Shown here in pieces: positions 42,203-50,598 of a DNA stretch of 64,000 nucleotides; the first letter of the stretch is position 1; each line of letters opens with the position of its first letter. The notes beneath the pieces were generated by a model. The model was given only the letters and a program-made list of their open reading frames with translations. It made no database searches and was not told the DNA's origin. The translations under genes and the position numbers were made by a program. The DNA lies in the NCBI RefSeq assembly GCF_016862195.1, contig NZ_BOMM01000047.1:124001-188000 (forward strand), in the 5' to 3' direction. Origin of the DNA: Paractinoplanes ferrugineus. Lineage in GTDB: Bacteria; Actinomycetota; Actinomycetes; Mycobacteriales; Micromonosporaceae.

Positions 42203-45175
42203 GTGCAACCTACCCGAGAGCCGGTCCGGGTCAGCGTGCTCGGCCCGGTGGAGCTGATCGTGGACGGGTCCGCGGTGGCGCTGCCGCCGCTCGAGCGCAT
42301 GCTGCTGGCCGTCCTGTCCGCGCACAGTGGACGGATCGTCGCGGTGGACCGACTGGTCGACGGGCTGTGGGACGGCCGGCCGCCGGCCGGGGCCCGTAAC
42401 CGGGTCCAGGCGCTGGTGGCGGCGCTGCGCAAACTCGCCGGGCCCACACTGATCACGACCCGTCCGCCCGGTTATCTGGTCGGCGCGGCGCCGGTGCTCG
42501 ACTCCCGGGAGTTCGCCGACGAGGTCCGGCTCGCCGGTCGGCAGGCCGCCGAGGCCAACCCCCGGCTCGCCGTCGACCTGCTGACCCAGGCGCTGGCCCG
42601 GTGGCGCGACGACGCCTTCGTGGACGTGCGCACCTCCCTCGTGGACTTCGAGCGCGACCGACTGCACGAGCTGCGGGAACACGCGGTGGAGGAACGCTTC
42701 GAGGCGCAACTCTCCCTCGGCCTGCACCGCGAGCTGGTCCCCGAACTGATGAAGAGCGTCAACGACCGTCCGCTGCGGCAACGGCTGCGCGGGCAGCTCA
42801 TGGTCGCCCTGCAGCGCGGTGGCCGCGAGGCCGAGGCCCTGGCGGTGTACCGCGCCGGCGCCCGCCTGCTGGCCGACGAGCACGGGCTCGACCCCGGCCC
42901 GGAGCTGCGCCACCTGCACGATCGCATTCTGGCCGAGGACCGGGCGGCGCAACCGCAGCCGGCCCGGCTGTACCGCCCGCACCAGCTGCCGGCGGTGATC
43001 GGTGACTTCGTCGGCCGGGACCGGGAGCTGGACCGCCTGCGTTCAATGCTGGCGTACACGCCGGAGGTGGCCGGCGCGGCGCAGGTCATCGTGGTGGTCG
43101 GGCTCGCCGGCACCGGTAAGACCACCCTCGCGTTGCGCGCGGCGCACGAGCACCGGCACCGGTTCCCGGCCGGCAGCCTGTTCGCCGACTTGCGGGGCAA
43201 CACCCCGAGTCCAGCCGATCCGGCCGCCGTGCTGGCCGCCTTCCTGCGCGCCCTCGGGGTGACCAGCCAGGCCATCCCGCCGGGGCGGGACGAGCGGGCC
43301 GCGCTGTACCGCTCGGTTCTCGCCGATCGGCGCACCCTGATCCTGCTGGACAGCGCCGCGAGCGCCGCGCAGGTGCGGCCGTTGCTGCCACCCGGTCCGA
43401 ACACGACGCTCATCACGACCACAGCCGGGCTCGGCGCCCTGTCCGGGGCGACCGCCCTGCCGCTCGACGTGCTGCCGCTGGCCGACGGGCTGGCCCTGTT
43501 GGCCAACCTGGCCAGCGCGGACCGGGTGGGGCGGGAGACCCGGGCGGCCGAGCAGGTGGTCGAACTCTGTGGCGGCCTGCCGCTGGCGCTGCGGATCGCG
43601 GGCGTCCGGCTGGCCGAACGGGAGACGATGACCATCGCCCATCTGCGCGACCGGCTGCGGGTGGAGCGGCGGCGCCTCGACGAGCTGTCGCTGGGCGAGC
43701 TGGACGTACGGAGCAGCTTCACCGTCGGGTTCGAACGGTTGCGGCCGGCGGCGGCCCGGCTGCTCGGCGTGCTCAGCCGTACGTCGCTGCGCAGCTTCAG
43801 CACCGCCGATCCGGACGACGAGCAGCTGCTGGACCAGCTCTGCCGGGCGCAGATGCTGACCGCGTACGGCGACGGCCGGGTCCGCATGCACGACCTGGTG
43901 CGGCTGCACGCGCGTGAACGGGCCGAGCCCGCCGACGACGAGCTGGTCCGCTGGTACGAGCGGCTGCTCCGGCAGGCCGAGCGGGCCGGCGCGGCACTGC
44001 CCTGCCAGCACTTCCCGGTGACCCACGCGGTCACCCCGGACCGGCCCGCGCCGGCCGCGCTGGCCTGGTTCGAGCAGGAGCGGGAGAACCTGACCGCCGC
44101 CGTGGCCGATCTGCTGGCGCTCGGGCAGGCCGACCTGGCGGGCCGGCTGGCCTACGCGATGGGCCGTTTCGCCCTGATGCGCGAGGGCCACCTGCCGGAA
44201 TGGGCGGACACGCTGCGGGCGGTCCTGGCCGAACCGGCCGGTCTGACCGTGCCGACCAGGGTGTCCGTGCAGCTGGCGCTGGCCGCGGCCGCGCGGATGA
44301 CGGACCGGATCGCGGAGGCGATGCCGCTGCTGCGGGCGGCCTACCGGGACGGTCGCGGCCGGCTGCCGGAGCATCAGGTGATGGCGGCGCTCACGTACGC
44401 CCTCTGCAGCCGCCACCGGGGCGAGATGCGCACCTCGGAGGCGGTGCTGGGGCTGGCGTTCGGCCGCTGCGCCGGGCAGCGGATCGCCGACCCGGTCATC
44501 GGCTACAGCCTGCTCGTCGCGGGCCAGCACTTCGGCCAGTTCCAGCGGCACACGCCGTTCAGTCACTGGTTGTTGCAGGCCGCCGACGAGTTCCTCGAGC
44601 GTGCCGGCGACAGCTGGGGTCAGGCCCTGGTGCACGAGACCACCGGCGTCGTGTACCGGCAGGACGGGAACTGGCCGCTCGCCGCCGAGCACCTCGGCCG
44701 GGCCATCGCCATGCACCGCGGCCTGGGCGACAAGCACTCCATGACGATCGCCGAGCAGGCGCTGGCCTCCGTGCACCTGGCGGCCGGGGAGACCGAGGCG
44801 GCCCGCGCGTTGCTGGCCCGGGTCTCCGCCACGTTCCGCGACATGCGGTACGCGTGGGGCCAGGGTGTCTCCCAGCGGCTGCTCGGTAACCTGCTGCTCG
44901 ACGAGGGCGAGGCCGGACGGGCGGCGGACGAGCTGGAGTCCTCGGTGGCCATCCTGCGGGGCTGCCAGAAGCCGTTCACGCTGGCCCGCTCGCTGGCGTT
45001 GCTGGCCCGGGCCCGGGCCACCCTGGGCGAGCACGCGGCGGCGGTCACCCTGGGCCGGGAGGCCCTGGCCATCTTCGACCAGTTCGCCGCCGAGGACGCG
45101 GTCGAGCTGCGCGACCTGCTGCGGACCTGGGAGCCGGCCGGGGCGAGGGACCCGGCCGCAGCCGATCCGCAGTAG
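42203..45175 (+). CDS. SARP-family (AfsR/DnrI-like) regulator with NB-ARC and TPR domains
   Basis: 990 residues. OmpR-like winged helix (about 8-95, RVSVLGPVELIVDG), bacterial transcriptional activation domain (about 100-245), STAND/NB-ARC ATPase with P-loop GLAGTGKTT (about 298-306) and DSAASAAQVRPLLPPG sensor region, and C-terminal TPR helices (about 620-980). Large SARPs activate specialised-metabolite operons, typically by binding direct repeats near the -35 region. It ends 57 bases before the Cys-rich peptide gene in the same direction, so it is the likely pathway-specific activator. GTG start. Confidence 0.9.
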   Translation: MQPTREPVRVSVLGPVELIVDGSAVALPPLERMLLAVLSAHSGRIVAVDRLVDGLWDGRPPAGARNRVQALVAALRKLAGPTLITTRPPGYLVGAAPVLDSREFADEVRLAGRQAAEANPRLAVDLLTQALARWRDDAFVDVRTSLVDFERDRLHELREHAVEERFEAQLSLGLHRELVPELMKSVNDRPLRQRLRGQLMVALQRGGREAEALAVYRAGARLLADEHGLDPGPELRHLHDRILAEDRAAQPQPARLYRPHQLPAVIGDFVGRDRELDRLRSMLAYTPEVAGAAQVIVVVGLAGTGKTTLALRAAHEHRHRFPAGSLFADLRGNTPSPADPAAVLAAFLRALGVTSQAIPPGRDERAALYRSVLADRRTLILLDSAASAAQVRPLLPPGPNTTLITTTAGLGALSGATALPLDVLPLADGLALLANLASADRVGRETRAAEQVVELCGGLPLALRIAGVRLAERETMTIAHLRDRLRVERRRLDELSLGELDVRSSFTVGFERLRPAAARLLGVLSRTSLRSFSTADPDDEQLLDQLCRAQMLTAYGDGRVRMHDLVRLHARERAEPADDELVRWYERLLRQAERAGAALPCQHFPVTHAVTPDRPAPAALAWFEQERENLTAAVADLLALGQADLAGRLAYAMGRFALMREGHLPEWADTLRAVLAEPAGLTVPTRVSVQLALAAAARMTDRIAEAMPLLRAAYRDGRGRLPEHQVMAALTYALCSRHRGEMRTSEAVLGLAFGRCAGQRIADPVIGYSLLVAGQHFGQFQRHTPFSHWLLQAADEFLERAGDSWGQALVHETTGVVYRQDGNWPLAAEHLGRAIAMHRGLGDKHSMTIAEQALASVHLAAGETEAARALLARVSATFRDMRYAWGQGVSQRLLGNLLLDEGEAGRAADELESSVAILRGCQKPFTLARSLALLARARATLGEHAAAVTLGREALAIFDQFAAEDAVELRDLLRTWEPAGARDPAAADPQ

Positions 45176-45232
45176 ATCCGCAGCGGCCGGCGGCACAGTG
45201 ACGGGGCAAGTTACCCGACACGGAGGTTCGGC

Positions 45233-45469
45233 ATGACCAAGGTGATGACCCGACTCGGCGACACGATGCTCGGTGCCCTGCTCGGTAAGGAGGAAGCCGG
45301 CGCCTGCGTGCCGGAGCACGGCCAGTCCTGCTGCGCCATTTCCAACGGCTACTGCTCCGGCGGCAACTACTTCTGGTACTACCGGCGGAGCTCGTACACC
45401 TGCAGCGGTGGCTGCTCGGCCAAGACGTCCGACCCGGTCTGCTACACCAAGAAGGCCGGCGCCTGCTGA
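45233..45469 (+). CDS. Eight-cysteine precursor-like peptide
   Basis: 78 residues; ATG with GGAGG upstream. An amphipathic leader (MTKVMTRLGDTMLGALLG then KEEAGA, 1-24) precedes a 54-residue core with eight cysteines at 25, 33, 34, 41, 57, 61, 70 and 78, rich in Gly, Ser and aromatic residues (NYFWYYRRSSY). No Sec signal peptide and no membrane helix. The following genes encode an oxidoreductase, an ABC exporter and a peptidase, so the leader is probably cut at or near Gly-Ala/Cys25 and the core folded by four disulfides. I recognise no named family; defensin-like bacteriocins and tightly cross-linked amine-dehydrogenase small subunits are possible analogues. Confidence 0.75.
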   Translation: MTKVMTRLGDTMLGALLGKEEAGACVPEHGQSCCAISNGYCSGGNYFWYYRRSSYTCSGGCSAKTSDPVCYTKKAGAC

Positions 45470-45482
45470 TTCAGCGCTCCCG

Positions 45483-45509
45483 CGGGGCCGCGCCGACGGC
45501 GCGGCCCCG
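45483..45509 (+). terminator. Intercistronic hairpin behind the peptide gene
   Basis: Twelve perfect base pairs (45483-45494 with 45498-45509) around GAC, 13 bases after the peptide stop and 25 bases before the next start. No T-tract. It can act as partial terminator or RNA 3' end stabiliser, giving more peptide mRNA than processing-enzyme mRNA, a usual layout in peptide operons. Confidence 0.75.
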
Positions 45510-45533
45510 TCCCCCCACCCTGGAGAGGACGGC

Positions 45534-46025
45534 ATGTCCGGCATCACCGCAGGTGCGCTGACGCTGATCGGCGCGATCACCATTCTCAATCTCGTCCTGA
45601 TCCTGGCCGTGATCCGGCGGCTGCGGGACCTCTCGGCCGGGCCGGTCGAGGCCACCGCGCCGGACATCCTGCCGGCGGTCGGTTTCGCCGTCGGGTCGCT
45701 GCCGCAGGCCGGCGGCCTGGCTCGCGGCCGGCGCACGGTCATCATGATCACGCCGACGTGCCCGCCCTGCCAGAAGCTGCTCGGCGTGCTGGAGTCCGGC
45801 GCGGACGACTACGCCCGCGACGGCCTGGTCTGCGTGGTCGGCGAGCCGGCCGAGCTGGCGCCGGTCGCGGCCCGGCTGCCCGGTTACCGGACCATCTCGG
45901 TCCGCGAGGACGTGGCGGAGTCCGTCTTCGGGGTCACCGGCTTCCCGGCCGTGCTGGTCCTGGACGACGGGGTGGTCACCCGGGTCGGGCACGAGCTTCC
46001 GGCGCGGGTCCGGGTCCGTCGGTGA
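45534..46025 (+). CDS. Membrane-anchored thioredoxin-like protein (MauD/TlpA type)
   Basis: 163 residues. One N-terminal membrane helix (about 5-27, GALTLIGAITILNLVLILAVI) and a thioredoxin-fold domain with active site CPPC (76-79, TPTCPPCQKLL) and a cis-proline loop (VTGFPAVLVL). MauD in methylamine dehydrogenase maturation has the same anchor plus thioredoxin plan and serves disulfide formation in the small subunit. Here it would oxidise or isomerise the Cys-rich peptide on the outer side. GGAGAGGA ribosome site; its end overlaps the ABC gene (GTGA). Confidence 0.8.
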   Translation: MSGITAGALTLIGAITILNLVLILAVIRRLRDLSAGPVEATAPDILPAVGFAVGSLPQAGGLARGRRTVIMITPTCPPCQKLLGVLESGADDYARDGLVCVVGEPAELAPVAARLPGYRTISVREDVAESVFGVTGFPAVLVLDDGVVTRVGHELPARVRVRR

Positions 46026-47803
46026 CGACGCTGCGGGCCGCGCTGCGGCTGGGTGCCGGGGCGCATCCGGCGGCCTTGAGCTGCCTGCTGGCCCTCATGC
46101 TCGGCAGCGCGGCCCTGCCGGTCGGTGCGGCGTGGTGCACCAAGCTGCTGCTCGACGAGATCGGCCAGGGCCCGGACGCGCAGCTCGGCCGGGCCATCCG
46201 GTTCGCCGTCCTCGCGGCCGCCCTGGTCGCGCTGGCCACGGCGGCCAACCGCCTGGTCTCCTACTTGACCGCCGTGGTGCAGAACGCCGTCGGCATCGCC
46301 GCGAACGTGTCCCTCTACGCGCGGGTGAACGCCTTCCTGGGGCTGGCCCCGTTCGAGCAGCCGGCGTTTCGGGACCGGCTCATGCTGGCGCAGCAGGCGG
46401 CCGAGCAGGCGCCGTACACCGTGGTCATGTTCGCCGTCGGCAGCGCGCAGAGCCTGGTCACCATCGTGAGTTTCGCCGGGGTCCTGCTCACCCTGTGGCC
46501 GCCGGCCGGCCTGCTGGTCCTGGCCGTGGCCGGGCCGGAGTTCGCGATCCAGCTCGCCCTGGCCCGGCGCTCCGCCCGCGCGACCGAGCAGGCCAACCGG
46601 TTCTACCGGATCCGGTTCCTCTACCAGGGGCTGCTCACCGACCTGCGGGCGGTCCGCGAGATCCGGCTCTTCCAGCTGGGCGAGTTCTTCCACGGCCGGC
46701 TCACCGGCGCCCTGCGCCGAACCGGCCGGATCGAGCTGGACGCCCGCCGGCACGCCGCCCTCGTCTCGGCGGGCTGGGCGCTGGCGAGCGCCGCCGTGGC
46801 CCTCATCGGCACGGTGACCGTGGTCGCCGCGGTGCTGCGCGGCGACCTCACCCTCGGCGACCTGACCATCTTCCTGGCCGCGGTCGGTGCCGTGCAGAGC
46901 AGCCTGTCCGGCATCGCCGCCCAACTCGGCGAGGTGGGCGCCTCGATGCGGCTGTTCCGGCACTACGCCGCCGTCGTGCACGGCCCCGCCGACCTGGCGA
47001 ACGGCACGCTCACGGCACCGCCGCTGGGCGCGGAGATCCGCTTCGAGGACGTGTGGTTCCGCTACGACCAGGACGGCCCGTGGGCGCTGCGCGGGCTGAG
47101 CCTGTCCATCCCGGCGGGCCGCGCCACCGGGCTGGTCGGCGTCAACGGCGCCGGGAAGAGCACCCTGGTCAAGCTGCTCTGCCGGTTCTACGACCCGCAG
47201 CGGGGCCGGATCACCTGGGACGGTGTCGACCTGCGCGAGTTCGACCTGACGACGCTGCGGGCCCGGCTCGGCGCGGTCTTCCAGGACTTCATGTGCTACG
47301 ACCTGACCGCCGAGGAGAACGTGGGGATCGGGCGGCTGCCCTACTCCCCGGACGCGGTCCGGCGAGCGGCCACCGAGGCGGGGGTGCACGACCGGCTCGC
47401 CGACCTGCCCCACGGCTACCGCACGATGCTCAGCCGCAGCTTCACCGACGAGGACGGCGAGACCGGGGTGACGCTCTCCGGCGGGCAGTGGCAGCGGGTG
47501 GCCCTGGCCCGGTCCCTGATGCGCGCCGACGCCGACCTGCTGATCCTGGACGAACCCAGCTCGGGTCTGGACGCCGAGGCGGAGAGCCGGATGAACGCCT
47601 CCCTCGCGCGGGTCCGGCAGGGCCGTACCGGGCTGCTGATCTCGCACCGGCTGAGCACCCTGCGCGACGCCGACCGGATCCTGGTGCTGGCGGCCGGGCA
47701 GGTCGCCGAGGCCGGCAGCCACGACGAGCTGATGGCCACCGGCGGCGACTACTCCCGCCTGTTCACCCTGCAGGCCGGCGGCTACCGGCTGGCAACGCCG
47801 TGA
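46022..47803 (+). CDS. ABC exporter, fused membrane and ATPase domains
   Basis: 593 residues. Six membrane helices (about 20-310), then the ATPase with Walker A GVNGAGKST (near 373), signature LSGGQWQRVALARSL (near 485) and Walker B LLILDEPSSGLD (near 505), followed by the H-loop SHRLST. There is no C39 peptidase domain, so leader removal must be separate. A half-transporter that works as homodimer. Coupled by GTGA overlaps to the thioredoxin-like gene before and the S26 peptidase after it, which ties export to oxidation and cleavage of the peptide. Confidence 0.9.
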   Translation: MTTLRAALRLGAGAHPAALSCLLALMLGSAALPVGAAWCTKLLLDEIGQGPDAQLGRAIRFAVLAAALVALATAANRLVSYLTAVVQNAVGIAANVSLYARVNAFLGLAPFEQPAFRDRLMLAQQAAEQAPYTVVMFAVGSAQSLVTIVSFAGVLLTLWPPAGLLVLAVAGPEFAIQLALARRSARATEQANRFYRIRFLYQGLLTDLRAVREIRLFQLGEFFHGRLTGALRRTGRIELDARRHAALVSAGWALASAAVALIGTVTVVAAVLRGDLTLGDLTIFLAAVGAVQSSLSGIAAQLGEVGASMRLFRHYAAVVHGPADLANGTLTAPPLGAEIRFEDVWFRYDQDGPWALRGLSLSIPAGRATGLVGVNGAGKSTLVKLLCRFYDPQRGRITWDGVDLREFDLTTLRARLGAVFQDFMCYDLTAEENVGIGRLPYSPDAVRRAATEAGVHDRLADLPHGYRTMLSRSFTDEDGETGVTLSGGQWQRVALARSLMRADADLLILDEPSSGLDAEAESRMNASLARVRQGRTGLLISHRLSTLRDADRILVLAAGQVAEAGSHDELMATGGDYSRLFTLQAGGYRLATP

Positions 47804-48102
47804 TCCGCCGGTGGTGGCGCCTGATCCTCGTGCGGGGCGAGAGCATGACACCCACCCTGCGGGACGGCGACAAGCTTCTCGTCCGGGTGGGACAGCGGCC
47901 CGCGCCCGGTGACCTCGTCGTCTTCCGCGCCCGCGACGTGGTGCCGCGGACCGACGTGACCTGGATGGTGAAACGGGCGGCGGCGGTGGCCCCGGACGGA
48001 TCGGTCACCGTACGCGGCGACAACCCCCACGGCCAGGACTCGCGGCATTTCGGCGCGGTGCCCGGCACGGCAGTTCTCGGAGTGGTGAGGCACAGGAGAT
48101 GA
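47800..48102 (+). CDS. Small S26-family (signal peptidase-like) protease
   Basis: 100 residues, GTG start in a GTGA overlap. The Ser/Lys dyad of S26 proteases is intact: Ser15 in VRGESMTPTLRDGD and Lys58 in WMVKRAAAV; the closing box VRGDNPHGQDSRHFG is also present. It lacks a real membrane helix, and in size and sequence it resembles the nickel-superoxide-dismutase maturation proteases, which remove a short leader from one dedicated partner. The obvious partner here is the 78-residue peptide. Its end overlaps the MauE-like gene (ATGA). Confidence 0.85.
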   Translation: MIRRWWRLILVRGESMTPTLRDGDKLLVRVGQRPAPGDLVVFRARDVVPRTDVTWMVKRAAAVAPDGSVTVRGDNPHGQDSRHFGAVPGTAVLGVVRHRR

Positions 48103-48590
48103 GCGTGTACGTCGTAGCTTGCCAGTTCCTGATCGGCGTGGTGTTCGTGGCCGCCGTGCTCGGCAAGGCCACCGGTTACCCGGCCTTCGTGACCTCGGTC
48201 GGCGACCTGGGCCTCCGGCCCGCCGCACCGATCGCCGCGCTCGTCCTGGCCGGCGAGATCGGTGTCGCCGGCCTGGTCGCGGTCCGCCCGGCGGTCGGCC
48301 TCCCGCTCGCCGCCCTGCTGCTGCTGGCCTTCGCGGCGGCCATCACCCGAGCGCTGCGCCGCGGCCAGGCCAAGCCCTGCCGCTGCTTCGGCCGGGCCTC
48401 GGCGCCCCTGGGCCGGCACCACGTCTGGCGCAACGCCTTCCTGATCGCCGTGGCGGCCCTGGGCGCACTGGCCGCGACGGCCGCGCCCGGCCCGGTCAGC
48501 CCGGCGGCCGGCGTCCTGGCGGCAACAGCCGGGCTGGTCGCCGGCGGGCTGATCGTCATGCTCGACGACCTGCGTTTCTTGTTCGCCTGA
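48099..48590 (+). CDS. MauE/DoxX-like redox membrane protein
   Basis: 163 residues with four to five membrane helices and a conserved cysteine pair, Cys94 and Cys96, in KPCRCFGR, the motif of MauE-type proteins. In methylamine dehydrogenase maturation MauE works with MauD in forming the disulfides of the small subunit; other members hand electrons between thiols and quinones. Last gene of the coupled row, ATG in an ATGA overlap. It would recycle the CPPC protein encoded earlier in the operon. Convergent with the next gene. Confidence 0.82.
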   Translation: MSVYVVACQFLIGVVFVAAVLGKATGYPAFVTSVGDLGLRPAAPIAALVLAGEIGVAGLVAVRPAVGLPLAALLLLAFAAAITRALRRGQAKPCRCFGRASAPLGRHHVWRNAFLIAVAALGALAATAAPGPVSPAAGVLAATAGLVAGGLIVMLDDLRFLFA

Positions 48591-48674
48591 TCGGGCGCCG
48601 CGGCCGCCCTCCGTGCCACCACGGCACCGCTGACCGGGTCGATGTCCGCGACCGCCGGCCGCTCGCCTTACGGG

Positions 48675-50048
48675 TCAGCGGAAGCTGAACAGCGGGGGCA
48701 GGAGCAGGACCACGGTCCAGAACCAGAGGGCGTAGACCGGCAGGTAAGCGGTCTGCCAGCGTTCGATCGCCGGGAACGTGCCGCGGCGGCGCACGAACCG
48801 CAGCAGCAGCCAAACCGACCAGGCCAGGTTCACCAGCAGGACGATGTTCTCGCCCAGGGCGGCTACGTTGTTGGGGGTGGTGCCGTACTCGGCGATGCGA
48901 CCGGCCATGGTGTAGAGGACCAGGGCGTCGATCATCAGCGCGCTCACCACCAGGGCCAGTTGCAGCACGTCGAACGGGCCTCGGGGGGCCTGCGGGTCGC
49001 GGGCCGACAGGGAGTAGAGCAGCAGGCCGAGGACCACGGCCAGCAGCAGGTCGAACATCACCAGCGTTTGCCGGTCGATCTCGATGCCCCGGCCGTTCCA
49101 GCCGATGGTGATCAGGAAGGCGAGCAGCGCGACGGTGAACAGCGGGGTGAAGATCCTGGTCAGGACCGGGGCGATGTTCTCGATGACGCCCTGTTTGACC
49201 TCGACCAGCCAGCCGGCGACGACCGTGGCGGCCACGAAGCCGCAGGGCACCACCCAGGTTCCGATCACGCTGTCCGAGTCGACGCCGATCGCGTCGAAGA
49301 TGCCGTACAGGAAGGCAATGAGGACCCCGCCGCCGAGGGCCATGAGCACCAGGTAGACGAACCACTCCCCGGTGAAGCGGATGAAGTCCATCCGCCGCCG
49401 GGCCGAACGCAGATCGTCGGAGACGTAGGCCAGGCCGACCACCAGCCACAGGGCGATCGGCAGGTGCGTGGCCATCAGGCGGGCCGACTGGGAGTCCGCG
49501 TCGAGCGGGTAGGCGTTGGCCACCACGGCGCCGAGCCCGAACAACGCGGCCAGCGCACCGCCCGGACCGGCGCCGGGGCGCCGCCGCCAGACCAGGAAGC
49601 CGGCCAGCCAGGGCAGCGCGAACAGGGCCAGGTTGACGCTGTAGAACAGGCTGTCCTCGTTGAAGCCTCGTCCGAACAGCTCCGGGATCTTGACGGAGAC
49701 GGCGGCCCCGAACGCGCACACCAGCATGACGATCACGTCGCGCCGGGAACGGCCGCGGCGCACCGGGTCGCCGGCCTCGCCGGTGAACATCAACTGCTTC
49801 CACAGGCGCTCGGAATGCTCGCGGGCGAACTCGCGGGACAATTCGTCCAGGCCGCCCATCCGCTTGACCGCGATGAGGAACGCCTCGTCGGCGGCCAGCC
49901 CCTTCGAGATCAGCCCGTCGACCGAGTCCCGGAGGTGGTCCTCCAACTCGTCGGTGTCCGACTCGACCAGCTCCGGACGGCGGCGCACGTGCTCCCGCCA
50001 TAACGTGAACTGGGCCTCGAGCTCGTCCTTGCCGTCGGTGATCGTCAC
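48675..50048 (-). CDS. Permease-prefix-domain polytopic membrane protein
   Basis: 457 residues. The first 90 residues are hydrophilic and helical (LEAQFTLWREHVRRRPELVESDTDELEDHLRD, MGGLDELSREFAREHSERLW), the permease prefix domain that often sits next to PadR regulators; about ten to eleven membrane helices follow. Function unknown; such proteins are usually controlled by the PadR repressor encoded with them. The GTG start overlaps the PadR stop (GTGA). An open frame further upstream is a shadow of the PadR gene. Confidence 0.78.
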   Translation of the reverse strand: MTITDGKDELEAQFTLWREHVRRRPELVESDTDELEDHLRDSVDGLISKGLAADEAFLIAVKRMGGLDELSREFAREHSERLWKQLMFTGEAGDPVRRGRSRRDVIVMLVCAFGAAVSVKIPELFGRGFNEDSLFYSVNLALFALPWLAGFLVWRRRPGAGPGGALAALFGLGAVVANAYPLDADSQSARLMATHLPIALWLVVGLAYVSDDLRSARRRMDFIRFTGEWFVYLVLMALGGGVLIAFLYGIFDAIGVDSDSVIGTWVVPCGFVAATVVAGWLVEVKQGVIENIAPVLTRIFTPLFTVALLAFLITIGWNGRGIEIDRQTLVMFDLLLAVVLGLLLYSLSARDPQAPRGPFDVLQLALVVSALMIDALVLYTMAGRIAEYGTTPNNVAALGENIVLLVNLAWSVWLLLRFVRRRGTFPAIERWQTAYLPVYALWFWTVVLLLPPLFSFR

Positions 50049-50410
50049 GCGTTGCCCTCCAGAGGGGTGAACAGGGGCCGGATGTCGGCGATGCTCGGCC
50101 AGACCTGCTGGAGCGCCTCGACGACCGTTTGCCACTGACGTCGCTGTTCGGCCAGTTCGGCCAGGCCCTGGCGAGTGATGCGGTAGTACTTGCGCCGCCG
50201 CTCCCCCGGGACCACCTGCCAGCTCGACTCGACGTGACCGAGACGCTCCAACCGGTGCAGCAGGGGATAGAGCAGGCCCTCGGTCCAGTCCAGCTCGCCA
50301 CCGGACAGGTCACCGATCCGGCGCAGGATCGCGTACCCGTAGCTCTCGCCCTCAGCCAGAATGCCGAGCACGATCGGCGTCGCCGAAGCGGCCACCAGAT
50401 CTTTGGTCAC
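50045..50410 (-). CDS. PadR-family transcriptional regulator
   Basis: 121 residues from GTG 50410; a GTG four codons upstream is equally possible. Winged helix (about 1-80) with GILAEGESYGYAILRRI, WTEGLLYPLLHRLERLGHV and GERRRKYYRIT, followed by the dimerisation helix with several Gln and Trp residues. PadR proteins repress neighbouring membrane-protein genes and often their own. The gene is coupled to the permease-prefix protein, and an inverted repeat lies directly upstream. Confidence 0.9.
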   Translation of the reverse strand: MTKDLVAASATPIVLGILAEGESYGYAILRRIGDLSGGELDWTEGLLYPLLHRLERLGHVESSWQVVPGERRRKYYRITRQGLAELAEQRRQWQTVVEALQQVWPSIADIRPLFTPLEGNA

Positions 50411-50427
50411 CCGCAAGAGCACCCCCC

Positions 50428-50463
50428 ATACCTAGAAGTACGATGCATAGTAGTTCTAGGTAT
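50428..50463. promoter_or_regulatory. Probable PadR operator
   Basis: ATACCTAGAA (50428-50437) and TTCTAGGTAT (50454-50463) are perfect inverted arms around 16 bases, 18 bases upstream of the PadR start. AT-rich compared with surroundings and placed over the likely promoter, so autoregulation is probable. Confidence 0.7.
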
Positions 50464-50598
50464 CAAGGGCCCGCAACCAGCTGGTCCGCCCCGACGGCGT
50501 GGCTGGGCCTCGACATCGCCGGGCCACATCGGCGGCCGCGGGCCGAAACACCGGGTTGATAGCGTCGGTGGCCGGCGGCGGCGACAGGGGGTCGGATC

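Noticed and set aside
43043..45751. 902-codon minus-strand frame opposite the SARP regulator and peptide gene
   Set aside because: Arg/Gly/Gln-rich shadow; the plus strand carries winged helix, BTAD, NB-ARC and TPR features without interruption.
45884..47851. 655-codon minus-strand frame opposite the ABC exporter
   Set aside because: Antisense to perfect Walker A, signature and Walker B motifs; no domain of its own.
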